Positions 35,984 to 45,369 of a DNA stretch of 64,000 nucleotides are shown here, piece after piece. Both the position numbers and the translations under genes were made by a program. How positions within the stretch are numbered: position 1 is the first letter of the stretch; each line of letters opens with the position of its first letter. The stretch comes from Bacillus sp. NTK071 (GTDB taxonomy: Bacteria; Bacillota; Bacilli; Bacillales; Guptibacillaceae). The notes under the pieces are model-generated. The model ran no database searches, was not told where the DNA came from, and was given only the letters and a program-made list of their open reading frames with translations. The stretch is taken from contig NZ_JAFKOI010000008.1 of assembly GCF_017303315.1 (NCBI RefSeq), forward strand, positions 92,709 to 156,708, given 5' to 3'.

Positions 35984-36735
35984 CTTTTTTTTTCAAAAAG
36001 GGAGACATGATTTTTAAATTGCTGTAATATTGTTTCCCCTCCATTTGGGAAGAAGTTATAATGGCACAATATATCTTTAAAATCATTCGCCCCAAAGTAT
36101 TCTATATTGAAATAAAGTAAGCTGATTTCATATGTCGATAGTTGTGCTTTTATGAGATCAATTAACTCCTCCTGCTCTTCCATTGGAATATTTTCTCTCT
36201 GTTGATACACCCATTTAAAGATTTGGTACAAATTGCGGTAATAATGAGAAAGTTGTCCTTTCTCAACTTCATTTAATCTTCTCCATGCCATTAATAGTTT
36301 TGTTTTGTCATCAGATAAGTCATCTTCTTCAGAATACATACAAATCAATTTATTATATAACCGCTTAAAGTATTCTTTTCCATTAATAACTATATTATTG
36401 TCTTCACATTGCATGTTGCTAACAATATTGGTATAACAATTTAGCAGTTGAAAAAATATATTTTCTATTCTCTGCTTTAATGCTTCTTTTTTTTGAAGTT
36501 CCAATTGTTCGGATTGACTTACGAATGCTTTATAAGCCATTAATACCCCAAAAAGAGCTATAATCGGCATTGCAAAGCCATTAATATAATCACCATAATT
36601 ACCAAATTTATCGGTGAATTCATTAATAAAAAAGCTTAAAAGAATAAAAAGTGCAACTAAATAAAATGTTATTCCAATAAATGAATATATAATTATTATG
36701 CTTGTTTTTTTATTTATATAATTAATATCTCTCAA
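35980..36735 (-). CDS. Putative phage abortive infection protein (AbiC-like)
   Basis: 251 residues: two N-terminal membrane segments (about 12-35 and 47-67), then a coiled stretch (SQSEQLELQKKEALKQRIEN), then a helical domain with FFQLLNCYTNIVSNM, LSHYYRNLYQIFKWVYQ and ISLLYFNIEYFG. This is the layout of the putative AbiC family (membrane-anchored, putAbiC). Family knowledge: AbiC genes confer abortive infection in lactococci by an unclear mechanism. It forms an overlapping pair with the EAL gene. The gene is AT-rich compared with the housekeeping blocks. Confidence 0.72.
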   Translation of the reverse strand: MRDINYINKKTSIIIIYSFIGITFYLVALFILLSFFINEFTDKFGNYGDYINGFAMPIIALFGVLMAYKAFVSQSEQLELQKKEALKQRIENIFFQLLNCYTNIVSNMQCEDNNIVINGKEYFKRLYNKLICMYSEEDDLSDDKTKLLMAWRRLNEVEKGQLSHYYRNLYQIFKWVYQQRENIPMEEQEELIDLIKAQLSTYEISLLYFNIEYFGANDFKDILCHYNFFPNGGETILQQFKNHVSLFEKKR

Positions 36736-37326
36736 AAAATCAACCTTACTGTATTTTATTAAGAAAATATTGTTCTTAATATAGACTAAAGGTCCGTGTT
36801 AGAGTTAGTAAGATTGCACATGTAGGCCCCCTTTTAAATTTATAACAACTTAAAATACTCTTAAATAAATTCGTCATAAGATTTGATATACCTTTTATAT
36901 CTGTGAATATTTGAATTAAGAAGCTAACTTGTGAATTACTTAATTATACTAGTACCTAATGCAATGATTTCAAAAGTAGCGATAACAGGCAGTCAAAATA
37001 GGGCACGTTATTTTATATAACCTTCCTCTCCTTACCTTATTGCAAAACTGAAATAACGGGGACGGTTTAGGGGAATCAGCGAGAGGTTCGAACCATTCCC
37101 GTGATTCCCTTACAAAATAATGTTATAATTTGGTAAAATTTACACATAGCAGTACATTTCACTTACAGACGGTAACAAAATACTTATAAATCACTTACAA
37201 TCAATTGTTTTTTTATCCCATTCAACTATCAAAACCATAGAATGCGATACTCGTTTTTTTATATTGTATAAGAACAGAATAAATTAAATAAACTCTAGGA
37301 AACGTTTGCTTAATGGGGGCACTATA
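36736..37326. other. Intergenic region with a decayed REP-A
   Basis: 590 bp between divergent genes. A rearranged REP-A copy lies at 37050-37109 (ACGGGGACGGTTTAGGGGAATC then GAGAGGTTCGAACCATTCCC). The sequence near 37300 contains AAACGTTTG, half-similar to the palindromes at 3777 and 31524. No gene is seen. Confidence 0.5.
37050..37109. repeat. REP-A element, collapsed
   Basis: Both ends are recognisable but joined without the central hairpin. Confidence 0.55.
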
Positions 37327-38304
37327 ATGAAAGATCATCAAGCTAGAGGTTATATCTTGGAAACAGTTATACAAGAATTGCTGGTAAAATTCGGTTATGT
37401 AGGGATAAAAACAGAGGATTTAAGAGGAAGAGGAGCATCCCACCAAATTGATGCTTATGCTTATCTGAAAATACCTACTCCCTTTATTTATCCTATTAGG
37501 CTCTTATGTGAAGCTAAGTGTTATAGCAAGCCAATTGGCTTGGAACATGTTAGAAATTATGTGGGAGTTATTAAAGACATTTCAGAGAATTACATAATCG
37601 GTAACAATGGAGAAAGAAACATCCCAAATAGATACACTGATATGGGTTGCTATTTTAGTGTGAGCGGCTTTACCCTCCCCGCTCAAAATTATGCCTGGGC
37701 ACACAATATCTTCATTATTTCTTTTAAAGATATACCATTTTTAAAGCCAATAGTTGATTTTATATGGGGATACACACGTAATTTAACAAATAATAATCAA
37801 TTGAAATCAATGTCTAAAGAAGAAATAACAAGTGGATTTTGGGAGTACTTTAAAAGTAAACAAGACTTATATTCAAACTACAAACACCCAGAAATGGCAA
37901 TTGGAATATTAGATGGAGTTTATCCAGTAGCATTAGTTGGAAACAAGGATTGGATTCAAGAAATTGATGAGAAACTTCCATTAGATGAAGAGGATATAAG
38001 CGTTAGTAAAACCTCTCGTTACACAACCGCGAATGATACTTTATTTAAATTATCCACCTACCAGAATCAGGAGGTATCTTTTACTCTACCTAACATGATA
38101 GCAAGAAAAGTAATTACAAGGATTGATAATAGTAAACATGGGGAAGAGATATTCCAGGTAGATATTCCATATATCAGAAAACGAGGTTCTAAAGAAATCA
38201 GAAGAATGTTCAAATTAAAAGTATGGTTAAATGATAAACAGCATTTTATTAATGAGATAGAAAGTATCGTACAGCTAGAAGCACCTAAAACAGTTCAAAA
38301 CTAA
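37327..38304 (+). CDS. Mrr-like restriction endonuclease-fold protein
   Basis: About 325 residues from ATG 37327 (GGGGGC upstream; the TTG at 37306 lacks a site). The N-terminal domain (about 1-120) has LETVIQELLVKFGY, RGRGASHQIDAYAY and RLLCEAKCYSKPIGLEHVRN. This is a PD-(D/E)xK core with QxD and ExK, as in Mrr-type type IV restriction enzymes. The C-terminal part (about 200-325) is unassigned. Likely role: cleavage of modified or foreign DNA. It stands alone beside the AbiC-EAL pair, which supports a defence neighbourhood. Confidence 0.72.
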   Translation: MKDHQARGYILETVIQELLVKFGYVGIKTEDLRGRGASHQIDAYAYLKIPTPFIYPIRLLCEAKCYSKPIGLEHVRNYVGVIKDISENYIIGNNGERNIPNRYTDMGCYFSVSGFTLPAQNYAWAHNIFIISFKDIPFLKPIVDFIWGYTRNLTNNNQLKSMSKEEITSGFWEYFKSKQDLYSNYKHPEMAIGILDGVYPVALVGNKDWIQEIDEKLPLDEEDISVSKTSRYTTANDTLFKLSTYQNQEVSFTLPNMIARKVITRIDNSKHGEEIFQVDIPYIRKRGSKEIRRMFKLKVWLNDKQHFINEIESIVQLEAPKTVQN

Positions 38305-38469
38305 AACTAGTAAGAAACAGGACCAAAATAGGGACAGTACCCTTGCACCCATTAAAATAACCCTGCATACATATCATAAGTTAATTACAATTACTGTTAA
38401 TAGGACGGTGAATCTGTCCCTGTGTCCCTTCAGTGCCGGCACGCAAAAGCTTAAAAAGCTTGTCAAACG

Positions 38470-38634
38470 CTTCTTAAGCTTCTCATCAAAGGGTCACCTT
38501 ATGATAATGCCGCTGAAGCGATATACAAGGTTATTAAAACTGTACACTTGTACAACCACATCATATTCAATTGGACTTTGGGGTATTTATGTCCAATTGA
38601 ATACAAGTCTAAGAACCTTAAAACAGTTGTCTAG
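38470..38634 (+). pseudogene. IS3-family transposase C-terminal relic
   Basis: In one frame the codons read LIKGSPYDNAAEAIYKVIKT and then LGYLCPIEYKSKNL before a stop at 38634. These match the (S)xxGNPYDNA and LGYLTPxEY motifs of the IS3/IS150 integrase core, with the region between them deleted. No insertion-sequence ends are seen. Confidence 0.75.
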
Positions 38635-38680
38635 TTTAGTGATGACAATTCACACTACTCTCTTCAATTCTAATAAAGAG

Positions 38681-38709
38681 GAATCAGCGGGACGGTTCTG
38701 CTGATTCAC
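38681..38709. repeat. REP-A left half
   Basis: GAATCAGCGGGACGGTTCTGC TGATTCACTTGC with no matching right half. It lies about 50 bp upstream of the 38768 gene and may affect its promoter. Confidence 0.8.
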
Positions 38710-38767
38710 TTGCTTAAAAAAAAACAATATACTAAGTGTTCTAATCAGTAGAGTAAGGATGATTTCG

Positions 38768-39646
38768 ATGAAAAATAACGCTTTTATATCATGGAACAAT
38801 CTAGCTACGGGACGTTCATCTTATTTATATGAATTTCCAGGGAAACTAGCGACATTATGGTATGATGAAATAGTTTTACAAGTAAGTGATGACATTCATA
38901 GTAACATAAGAGATGCCATTGCCGAGAAAGAAAATTGGAATGACGATACCCATGAAGTACTACGCAATCTTCATGTACCCATATCTTTATATATCGACGA
39001 CCCATGGATTACCAAATTAGAAGACACCCAACTTCTTAATCCAGGTATAGAAGTTGCTAAACACTACTTCAAAAAAAGATACCCAGAGGAACCCTTTGAT
39101 GAACAGAATGCTAACCATATCCATAATGCTATAAGAGTTGGTGGAGCAATAGCAAGCTCTTTTGAAACCTGGAGGAAATTGAATGAAAAAGTAAGATGTA
39201 ATTTTTTATCTAGTTATTATGAAGGGTTACTTTTAGAGGCAGTGCAAGAAGTTGAAAGCGACGATTTATACACCGAAATTATAGGTTACACCTTACCAGA
39301 TATTAATGAATATTCTTGGGATGAAATAATTGATTTAAGGAACCATCCGTTTTTTGATTCCTTTCGAAATAAAGTTGCTCACTTGAATGACGCTGCCAAT
39401 TCAAGTGATATTAAATTATCAGAAGAAATTGTTGAAGAGATAGAGCAAAAAGATATGAAAGAAATGTTGGAGATGTTTAGACCAACACCAAAGTCTAAAG
39501 TTATTAAAGGTATTGCAAGCAACATTCCTTTACCTATTCCTATCAATCCAGTGTCAGCTTATTATGCGATTGATGATGTAAAAAGAGAGATTGATTTAAA
39601 AAAGAAATATGGTTGGATTTATTTTTTACTTGATGGACGAAGATAG
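38768..39646 (+). CDS. Hypothetical soluble protein
   Basis: About 292 residues from ATG 38768 (TAAGGA eight bases upstream; ATG 38759 is too close). Soluble and acidic, helical, with RNKVAHLNDAANSSD (about 205-219) and a short hydrophobic segment near 250-265. No known domain recognised. Its place between an IS3 relic and REP-A copies in a defence-like region fits an accessory gene. Confidence 0.6.
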   Translation: MKNNAFISWNNLATGRSSYLYEFPGKLATLWYDEIVLQVSDDIHSNIRDAIAEKENWNDDTHEVLRNLHVPISLYIDDPWITKLEDTQLLNPGIEVAKHYFKKRYPEEPFDEQNANHIHNAIRVGGAIASSFETWRKLNEKVRCNFLSSYYEGLLLEAVQEVESDDLYTEIIGYTLPDINEYSWDEIIDLRNHPFFDSFRNKVAHLNDAANSSDIKLSEEIVEEIEQKDMKEMLEMFRPTPKSKVIKGIASNIPLPIPINPVSAYYAIDDVKREIDLKKKYGWIYFLLDGRR

Positions 39647-39810
39647 AGGTTTTCTTAGGTGTATTAGTTACATTTCATAAAACCATTCAATGGATTTGCA
39701 AAGATCTGCTTTATCCTTATATATGATTTTGAGTTTAACTGTGTATTATATACAATAAGGAAACCTCAAAATATCTTATGAGTTGCCATATACACTCCAG
39801 CCATTATAAT

Positions 39811-40011
39811 GAATCACCGTGGAGGTTCTGCTGATTCATATTTTTACAGAAAACAAAAAACCAGGTGAGCTATTTAATAGAATGGTGAAGCTCACCTGGT
39901 TTTTCTTTAAGTCTTACAATGTAATCAGTCAATATCACAAATAATTCATCAATATACCTTCATGGTTTCTTCACCTTGAAGTGAAACACGAGAACCGTCC
40001 CCGTGATTCAC
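39811..40011. repeat. REP-A full element with very strong hairpin
   Basis: Left end GAATCACCGTGGAGGTTCTGC. Central AAAAAACCAGGTGAGCT...AGCTCACCTGGTTTTT with T runs on both strands, a good bidirectional terminator. Right end AACACGAGAACCGTCCCCGTG. The right end overlaps the lipoprotein gene at 39949. Confidence 0.92.
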
Positions 40012-40356
40012 AGAAATATCATCTTCTCCCATCCAAGCTTTATAGGCAGAATCTCCTCCAGGTAGAGTTTTAATAAAATTCATAATAGCGATCGTTTTAT
40101 CATCCCTTACGAGTATTTTCCAGGTGTCTGGCTTATCTCCTATTAACAACTGATTGTATTCAACCGCAATCCCTGTTTTATTTAGCAATTCATCAACTGA
40201 GACATTTTCTACTTCTTTTTTCTTAATCATATTATCCACTGGTTCTGTTGTTGATGCATCACTACTACAGCCCGTAACAAACAACCCAACAACCACACAC
40301 AACCCAACCCATTTTCTCAAAAAAGACCCCCTTTTGTTCTTTTTAATGAACGACAA
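39949..40356 (-). CDS. Small lipoprotein with REP-A-encoded C-terminus
   Basis: 135 residues. The signal peptide ends VGLFVTGC, so lipidation at that Cys is expected. The middle part (DELLNKTGIAVEYNQLLIG, IAIMNFIKTLPGG) has no recognised domain. From about SVNHGDGSRVSL on, the residues come from the REP-A right end, so the natural C-terminus was altered. No partner gene. Confidence 0.6.
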   Translation of the reverse strand: MSFIKKNKRGSFLRKWVGLCVVVGLFVTGCSSDASTTEPVDNMIKKKEVENVSVDELLNKTGIAVEYNQLLIGDKPDTWKILVRDDKTIAIMNFIKTLPGGDSAYKAWMGEDDISVNHGDGSRVSLQGEETMKVY

Positions 40357-40826
40357 ATGAAATAAAAAATGACCTCTTGTTTTGCCAAAATATTTTCATT
40401 TTTATATTATTCTTCGTTCTTCCGTTTTTTTCCTCTTCATAAATTTAAATCATTGTGGCTGGTTCTAGTAATTCACTTGCTTTTAAAAAAGATAACCAGC
40501 TGAACTAATCGTATAATGGTTAAGTTCACTGGTTTTCTTTGAATACTATATGTGGGATATCCATTCCAAAGTGAGTCATGAGAACCGTCCCCGTAATTCT
40601 CTTCTCTGCGTATGTAAAAAAGTGTCGAACAAAACCCATCCACTTGCCTATGAAAATAGTATGTATATTTGGGCAATTATGCTATGATATTTTTTGTAAA
40701 ATCCTAAATATGGAAGCTCATACTACCTATGTACATACCCGATGTAATCCGTTTCCACCAAGGAGGTGTAATAGGAAGTTTTTTTGCTTGTTCTAGTTTT
40801 AAAAAAAAGGTAAAGGGTGTGGAAAT
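40357..40826. other. Intergenic region with REP-A
   Basis: 470 bp. Includes REP-A at 40452-40600. The rest should contain the promoter of the surface protein gene; AAGGAGGTG at 40760-40768 lies too far from the GTG start to serve it. Confidence 0.5.
40452..40600. repeat. REP-A full element
   Basis: Left end GTGGCTGGTTCTAGTAATTC (changed), hairpin AACCAGCTGAACTAAT...AGTTCACTGGTTTT, right end GTCATGAGAACCGTCCCCGT. Confidence 0.85.
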
Positions 40827-42824
40827 GTGAGTAAAGTTTTAGGTTTTTTGTTCGTACTTGTTTCATCGTTCGTTATAACATTCTTCTGTTCTCTGGACAT
40901 AGCATTAGCGGCCACAAGCGAGAGTGAACCAAATAATAGGATTACAGATGCCGACGTTATTAATGTAGACGAGGATATCTCAGGTAAAATAAACGGTTAT
41001 TCAGATGAAGATTATTTTAAATTCACTCTACCATCTGATGGTTATGTCAGAATTGAAGCTGACAACCACACAGATTACAGTACTAGTTTTGATGTTACCA
41101 CCATAGAAGATGAGTATATCAATAGTTTCATAACGGATGAAAAGTTTAGCGGGAAAACCACTGCCACTATTGGGCTTGCTAAAGGAACTTATTATATTAA
41201 AGCTGAAGGTTATAGCGTGGAATCAAATGACGCTTATAGGTTCAGAGTTAATTTCACCCCCACCTCAACTTATGAAAAAGAGCCAAATAATGATTTTTCC
41301 GAGGCGACACCTTTAACGGTGAACAAAACGTATAATGGTGTTTTGTCTGATAATTTTGTAGATAGGGATTACTACAAATTCACTAATTCGAAAGCTGGAA
41401 AGTATACCTTTTCACTTGGAAACAATGGCTTATACAATAAAACGATGACGATATACGATGAAAAAAGAAACTATATGTATCAGTTTGATACAGATCGGTT
41501 ATTAAAAGGTAACAGTGAACTTACATCTGGATTACCAGCTGGTACTTTTTACATTTTAATCGACGGAAGCGATGTTAAAGAAAATGCCTATGAATTTAAG
41601 GTAACTTTTACAGCTAGCGACTATTACGAAAAAGAATTTAATGATGATTTTGATACTGCTACGCCAATACAGTTAAATCAATATTATAATGGTTTTCTAA
41701 CTGATTATTATGATGATGATTGTTATAAATTCGAATTAAAGAAAGATGACACGATAACTCTTATCACTCCGCAAGGTAAGGAAAAGCTCGTGATGATTCT
41801 TAATAGAGAAGATGGTCAAGTAGGTTACATTGAAACGGAAAAAGATAAAAAAGGCGATGCAAAATTAGTTAAGAAGCTTAAAGCGGGCATCTATTACGTC
41901 AAGTTTACTGACAACGATGAAGAAAACGAAGCTTATCGTTTTAAGATTTCAACATCTACATCCTCTACTGTCACTCGATTAGAAGGTCCTAATCGTTATG
42001 ATACAGCAGTTGCAATTTCTAAAAAGGGTTGGAGCACTTCGAATACCGTTATCCTAACAACAGGTATAAATTTTCCTGACGCACTAGCTGGAGCACCACT
42101 CGCTTATAAAGAAAACGCACCTATTCTACTAACACAGCAAAATAAGCTAACAGAAGTAACAAAGACAGAACTGAAACGTCTAAAAGCAAAGAAAGTTATT
42201 ATTCTTGGTAGCGATGATGTAGTCTCCAAGTCTATTAATACAACAATAAAAGGTATGGGGATTTCAACGGAACGAATTGGTGGTAAAGATCGCTACGAAA
42301 CAGCTGCTTTAATTGCAAAGAAACTATATTCAAGTAAAGCGGTCTTAGCATACGGTTTGAACTTCCCAGATGCACTTGCGATTGCTCCTTATGCTGCTCG
42401 TAATGGAATTCCAATCCTTTTGACGAAAACAGATAGCTTACCAACGTATACAAAAACCGCACTTAAAGGAAAATCAAGTGCTATTATCGTCGGGAGCTCT
42501 GATGTTGTTAGCAAGAAGGTTGAATCTAGCTTATCGGTTTCCTCTGTTAAACGATATGGCGGAGATAATCGTTACGATACAGCTAAATTGATTATTGAAA
42601 ACCTAAAGCTTGGCACGAACTCTGCCTATGTCGCAACCGGATTAAACTTTCCAGATGCTCTAGCTGGATCCGCTCTGGCAGCTAAACACAATGCTCCTAT
42701 CCTTCTAGTGAATGGAAACAAAATGCCTGATTCAACAAAGAGTTTAATTTCTAAGTATAAGTCATTTACGCTACTTGGTGGCAGTGATGTTGTAGGAAAT
42801 GAAATCAAAAAGATATTAGAATAG
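40827..42824 (+). CDS. Surface protein: three PPC domains and three CWB2 repeats
   Basis: 665 residues. A signal peptide of about 30 residues is followed by three bacterial pre-peptidase C-terminal type domains (openings SEPNNRITDA, KEPNNDFSEA, KEFNDDFDTA) covering about 35-380. Then come three cell-wall-binding type 2 repeats (RLEGPNRYDTAVAIS, RIGGKDRYETAALIA, RYGGDNRYDTAKLII; each with NFPDALA). CWB2 repeats bind secondary cell wall polymers, so the protein is displayed on the wall. The start is GTG at 40827; the overlapping ATG leads straight to TGA. A likely adhesin or matrix protein with no visible catalytic domain. Followed by a terminator. Confidence 0.88.
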   Translation: MSKVLGFLFVLVSSFVITFFCSLDIALAATSESEPNNRITDADVINVDEDISGKINGYSDEDYFKFTLPSDGYVRIEADNHTDYSTSFDVTTIEDEYINSFITDEKFSGKTTATIGLAKGTYYIKAEGYSVESNDAYRFRVNFTPTSTYEKEPNNDFSEATPLTVNKTYNGVLSDNFVDRDYYKFTNSKAGKYTFSLGNNGLYNKTMTIYDEKRNYMYQFDTDRLLKGNSELTSGLPAGTFYILIDGSDVKENAYEFKVTFTASDYYEKEFNDDFDTATPIQLNQYYNGFLTDYYDDDCYKFELKKDDTITLITPQGKEKLVMILNREDGQVGYIETEKDKKGDAKLVKKLKAGIYYVKFTDNDEENEAYRFKISTSTSSTVTRLEGPNRYDTAVAISKKGWSTSNTVILTTGINFPDALAGAPLAYKENAPILLTQQNKLTEVTKTELKRLKAKKVIILGSDDVVSKSINTTIKGMGISTERIGGKDRYETAALIAKKLYSSKAVLAYGLNFPDALAIAPYAARNGIPILLTKTDSLPTYTKTALKGKSSAIIVGSSDVVSKKVESSLSVSSVKRYGGDNRYDTAKLIIENLKLGTNSAYVATGLNFPDALAGSALAAKHNAPILLVNGNKMPDSTKSLISKYKSFTLLGGSDVVGNEIKKILE

Positions 42825-42837
42825 TAGATGAAAAAAC

Positions 42838-42863
42838 AGCTCACTTATCGTGGGCTATTTTTT
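42838..42863 (+). terminator. Intrinsic terminator
   Basis: AGCTCAC / GTGGGCT stem with an A run before and a long T run after it. Confidence 0.7.
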
Positions 42864-43133
42864 TCTTTAAACGTTCTAAAGATTTAAAAATTCAATATCC
42901 ATACCAATAGATGAGGTCTGATCTTTGTATTCCTCAACTATGTCATAAAGAATAACCAATACTCTTCTTTCGAAACGCCAGCACCTATTATAAGGCTGGT
43001 TTGAGAAATAATATGGTCTATGAAAGTGCGGTCTAAAAAAAGACAAGTCTATTCATTGGGAACACCTCTTATAGTAATCCTAATGAATAATGATATTGAG
43101 TCAGAGGGACAGGTCCCTCAATTCACCATTTAA
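42864..43133. other. Intergenic stretch with a REP-B fragment
   Basis: No gene. GAGGGACAGGTCCCTC at 43104-43119 is a perfect palindrome related to the REP-B core. Confidence 0.6.
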
Positions 43134-43180
43134 AATGAAATAAGCAGATCCTAGAATTAGTAGGATCTGCTTATTTCATT
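43134..43180 (-). terminator. Intrinsic terminator
   Basis: A perfect 20-bp stem (AATGAAATAAGCAGATCCTA and its complement) with a 7-base loop. It includes the stop codon of the 43179 gene and probably ends both convergent transcripts. Confidence 0.85.
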
Positions 43181-43631
43181 AATTTGCGTTTGTGTTTTCA
43201 ATAAATGAAGGTTTATTCTTTCTCATTTCATCAATTATCCAAAAGATCGAGGAAATGATAACAATTATTCCTAAGTAGAAGCTATAGTTCAGTAAATAAC
43301 TTAGTATATTTGGTTGATATGAAATTGGAAATACAAACACATGAAGAAGGAGGCCAGAACCAACATGGATTGACAGCGAGTAAAGCCGTCTATACTTACT
43401 TCTTGTGTTCTTTGTAAGGGTATCTGAAAGCATTGAAATTGGTATCCCAACTACGAGTACTATTGGAACAATAAGTATAATAATTAAAAATAATGATCCA
43501 ATTGCCGGTGATATTTTATCAGCACCGCCTGAAATTTTATAAATTACCCCAATAATTACACCCAAAATAATTATTGACACCCATGAAAATAAAGAGGTTA
43601 GTAATGCCGTTTTTACTTTTCTTTTTAGCAA
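43179..43631 (-). CDS. Four-helix membrane protein of unknown function
   Basis: 150 residues with four hydrophobic segments (about 12-32, 42-66, 85-105, 115-135). No recognised motif. It follows the CWB2 protein gene at 43671 by 40 bp on the same strand and may be cotranscribed. A role in export or regulation of the surface protein is only a guess. Confidence 0.6.
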   Translation of the reverse strand: MLKRKVKTALLTSLFSWVSIIILGVIIGVIYKISGGADKISPAIGSLFLIIILIVPIVLVVGIPISMLSDTLTKNTRSKYRRLYSLSIHVGSGLLLHVFVFPISYQPNILSYLLNYSFYLGIIVIISSIFWIIDEMRKNKPSFIENTNAN

Positions 43632-43670
43632 CTTATTCCCTCCCCAAAAACAAAATCACCGAGGCAATTT

Positions 43671-45203
43671 TTATTGTACCATATTATCTATATTAGTCTG
43701 TATCTCAGTAGAAATCGCAGTAGTTCCTCCGATTAAATAGATATTGTCTAGTTTATCTTTGTTATTTAAAAGATAGTTTTCAACATTTGCATCTAAGTTA
43801 TCATCTGGACTTAGAAGAGTGTGGTAGCCTCTATTCGCACCTAAATAACTTCCAATTATTCCATCAGAAGGACTAAAACCATTAGCGATTACAAATGAAC
43901 TGGCTGGAACCATAAAATTCTTCCCAATATTTAGTGCAGTCTCAAATCTATTACTACCACCAATTCGTATTACATCTCCATATTCATTTAGTTCTTCCAC
44001 CACAGTATTTTCTAGGGCAGCAGTACCGCCGATCACATAAAAGCTATTTATGTTTTGATTTTCCTGTAGAAATTGTTTTACTTCAGAAGGTAACGTTTTA
44101 GGACTTGAAAATAAAACAGGAAGTTCACTCTGTGCTGCAACAGAAGAAACACTGGTTTGATCGGATGAAGAAAAGCCATTAACAATTATAGCAGTAGTTT
44201 TGTTTTTAGTTACGACCTTATTGGCAACTGAAACAGCAGTAGAATAGCGGTTTGATCCAGAGATTCTTTGGATATCCTCTATACCTAGTTCTGAAAGATC
44301 ATTTACTACATCTTGAGAAACTACTGCGGTTCCACCCACTATGAATACTTTATTTGGATTTAATCTTTTTATTTCATCTCTAACATTGGATGGTATTTTA
44401 TCATCGAGTGTGAATAGAATTGGTGCTCCTTCTTTGTAGGAGAGGCCAATCGCCGGGGTACCATCTGCATCTGCGTCATAATTAACTAGTATTACAGATG
44501 ATTCATATAATCCAGTTTTTTGAAACTCCTTACTTGCTGTAACAGAAACATTAAACCTATTTGCACCTGACATACGTTTTACACCCGGAGACAGGACTTC
44601 CCTGCTACTGTTGACTTTATTACCCGAAGAAGATTGTGCAGTAAAGTCTAGATGGTTTTTACCAAAATAAACGCCAATACTCTCTGAAAAAGATGTACCT
44701 AAAGAAAGTGGTGTACTGTAATTTGGTCTATGCAATTTAATATCATTACCAGAGGTACTTCCAGCAATATTTATCGCTTCTTCACCTTTTAATAACCTTG
44801 TGAAATATTCAGAAGGTGAGTTTAACGTTAAGCTAGGTAAAGAAGTACTCGGTGTCCCTTTAAAGGCAACTCCAGTAACACTGTAAACATAATCAACCTG
44901 TGCTTCTCCGTTATTAACCACATAAAAAACAAAATCTCCTATAGGAAGATTCTCGCCTGTGTTGAAGGATTCGCCGGTTTCTGTATTAACAATGTTATAG
45001 TACACTTCTTCAGTTTGGGGTATCTTTGTGGCTTCAATCTCAACAACTCCAGTAGATGTCGTTGAGAACTCATAGCTGTGTGTTTGTCCCATTTTAATCT
45101 TATTTTCATAGGTGACGCTCTCCGTGGCTGCTAAAGGATCGTACGGATTTAATATAATCATCATTATTGGTATTAATAGTAATATTAATTTCTTATATTT
45201 CAT
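43671..45203 (-). CDS. Secreted protein with three CWB2 repeats
   Basis: About 510 residues from ATG 45203, chosen for GGAGG ten bases upstream. Signal peptide LILLLIPIMMIILNP with cleavage near residue 25. An N-terminal part of about 200 residues resembles a PPC-type beta domain and is followed by three CWB2 repeats (RMSGANRFNVS, RISGSNRYSTA, RIGGSNRFETA). Wall-attached through the CWB2 repeats. It stands divergent from the fibronectin-like secreted protein at 45370, sharing a 166-bp promoter region. Confidence 0.82.
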   Translation of the reverse strand: MKYKKLILLLIPIMMIILNPYDPLAATESVTYENKIKMGQTHSYEFSTTSTGVVEIEATKIPQTEEVYYNIVNTETGESFNTGENLPIGDFVFYVVNNGEAQVDYVYSVTGVAFKGTPSTSLPSLTLNSPSEYFTRLLKGEEAINIAGSTSGNDIKLHRPNYSTPLSLGTSFSESIGVYFGKNHLDFTAQSSSGNKVNSSREVLSPGVKRMSGANRFNVSVTASKEFQKTGLYESSVILVNYDADADGTPAIGLSYKEGAPILFTLDDKIPSNVRDEIKRLNPNKVFIVGGTAVVSQDVVNDLSELGIEDIQRISGSNRYSTAVSVANKVVTKNKTTAIIVNGFSSSDQTSVSSVAAQSELPVLFSSPKTLPSEVKQFLQENQNINSFYVIGGTAALENTVVEELNEYGDVIRIGGSNRFETALNIGKNFMVPASSFVIANGFSPSDGIIGSYLGANRGYHTLLSPDDNLDANVENYLLNNKDKLDNIYLIGGTTAISTEIQTNIDNMVQ

Positions 45204-45369
45204 TAATGTGCCTCCAGTAAATTTGTAATATTTGGGGTGGAAAACTAAGTTCAAATTAGAGGACTTTGGAAAGCATACCATATTTCATTGAAATTGTAAT
45301 AAAATTGTATTATTATTTGAACGGGGTTGGGACAACTAAAAGTCGAGGGACAGAGAGAGGGGCAACATC

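Larger units (their letters stand above)
38305..38758. other. Intergenic region with transposase relic and REP pieces
   Basis: Contains REP-B-like pieces near 38330-38345 and 38399-38429 (TCTGTCCCTGTGTCCC), the IS3 relic and a REP-A left half. No intact gene. Confidence 0.6.

Noticed and set aside
38408..38704. 98-codon plus-strand ORF
   Set aside because: Another frame of the same stretch shows IS3 transposase motifs, so the ORF is a shadow of a relic.
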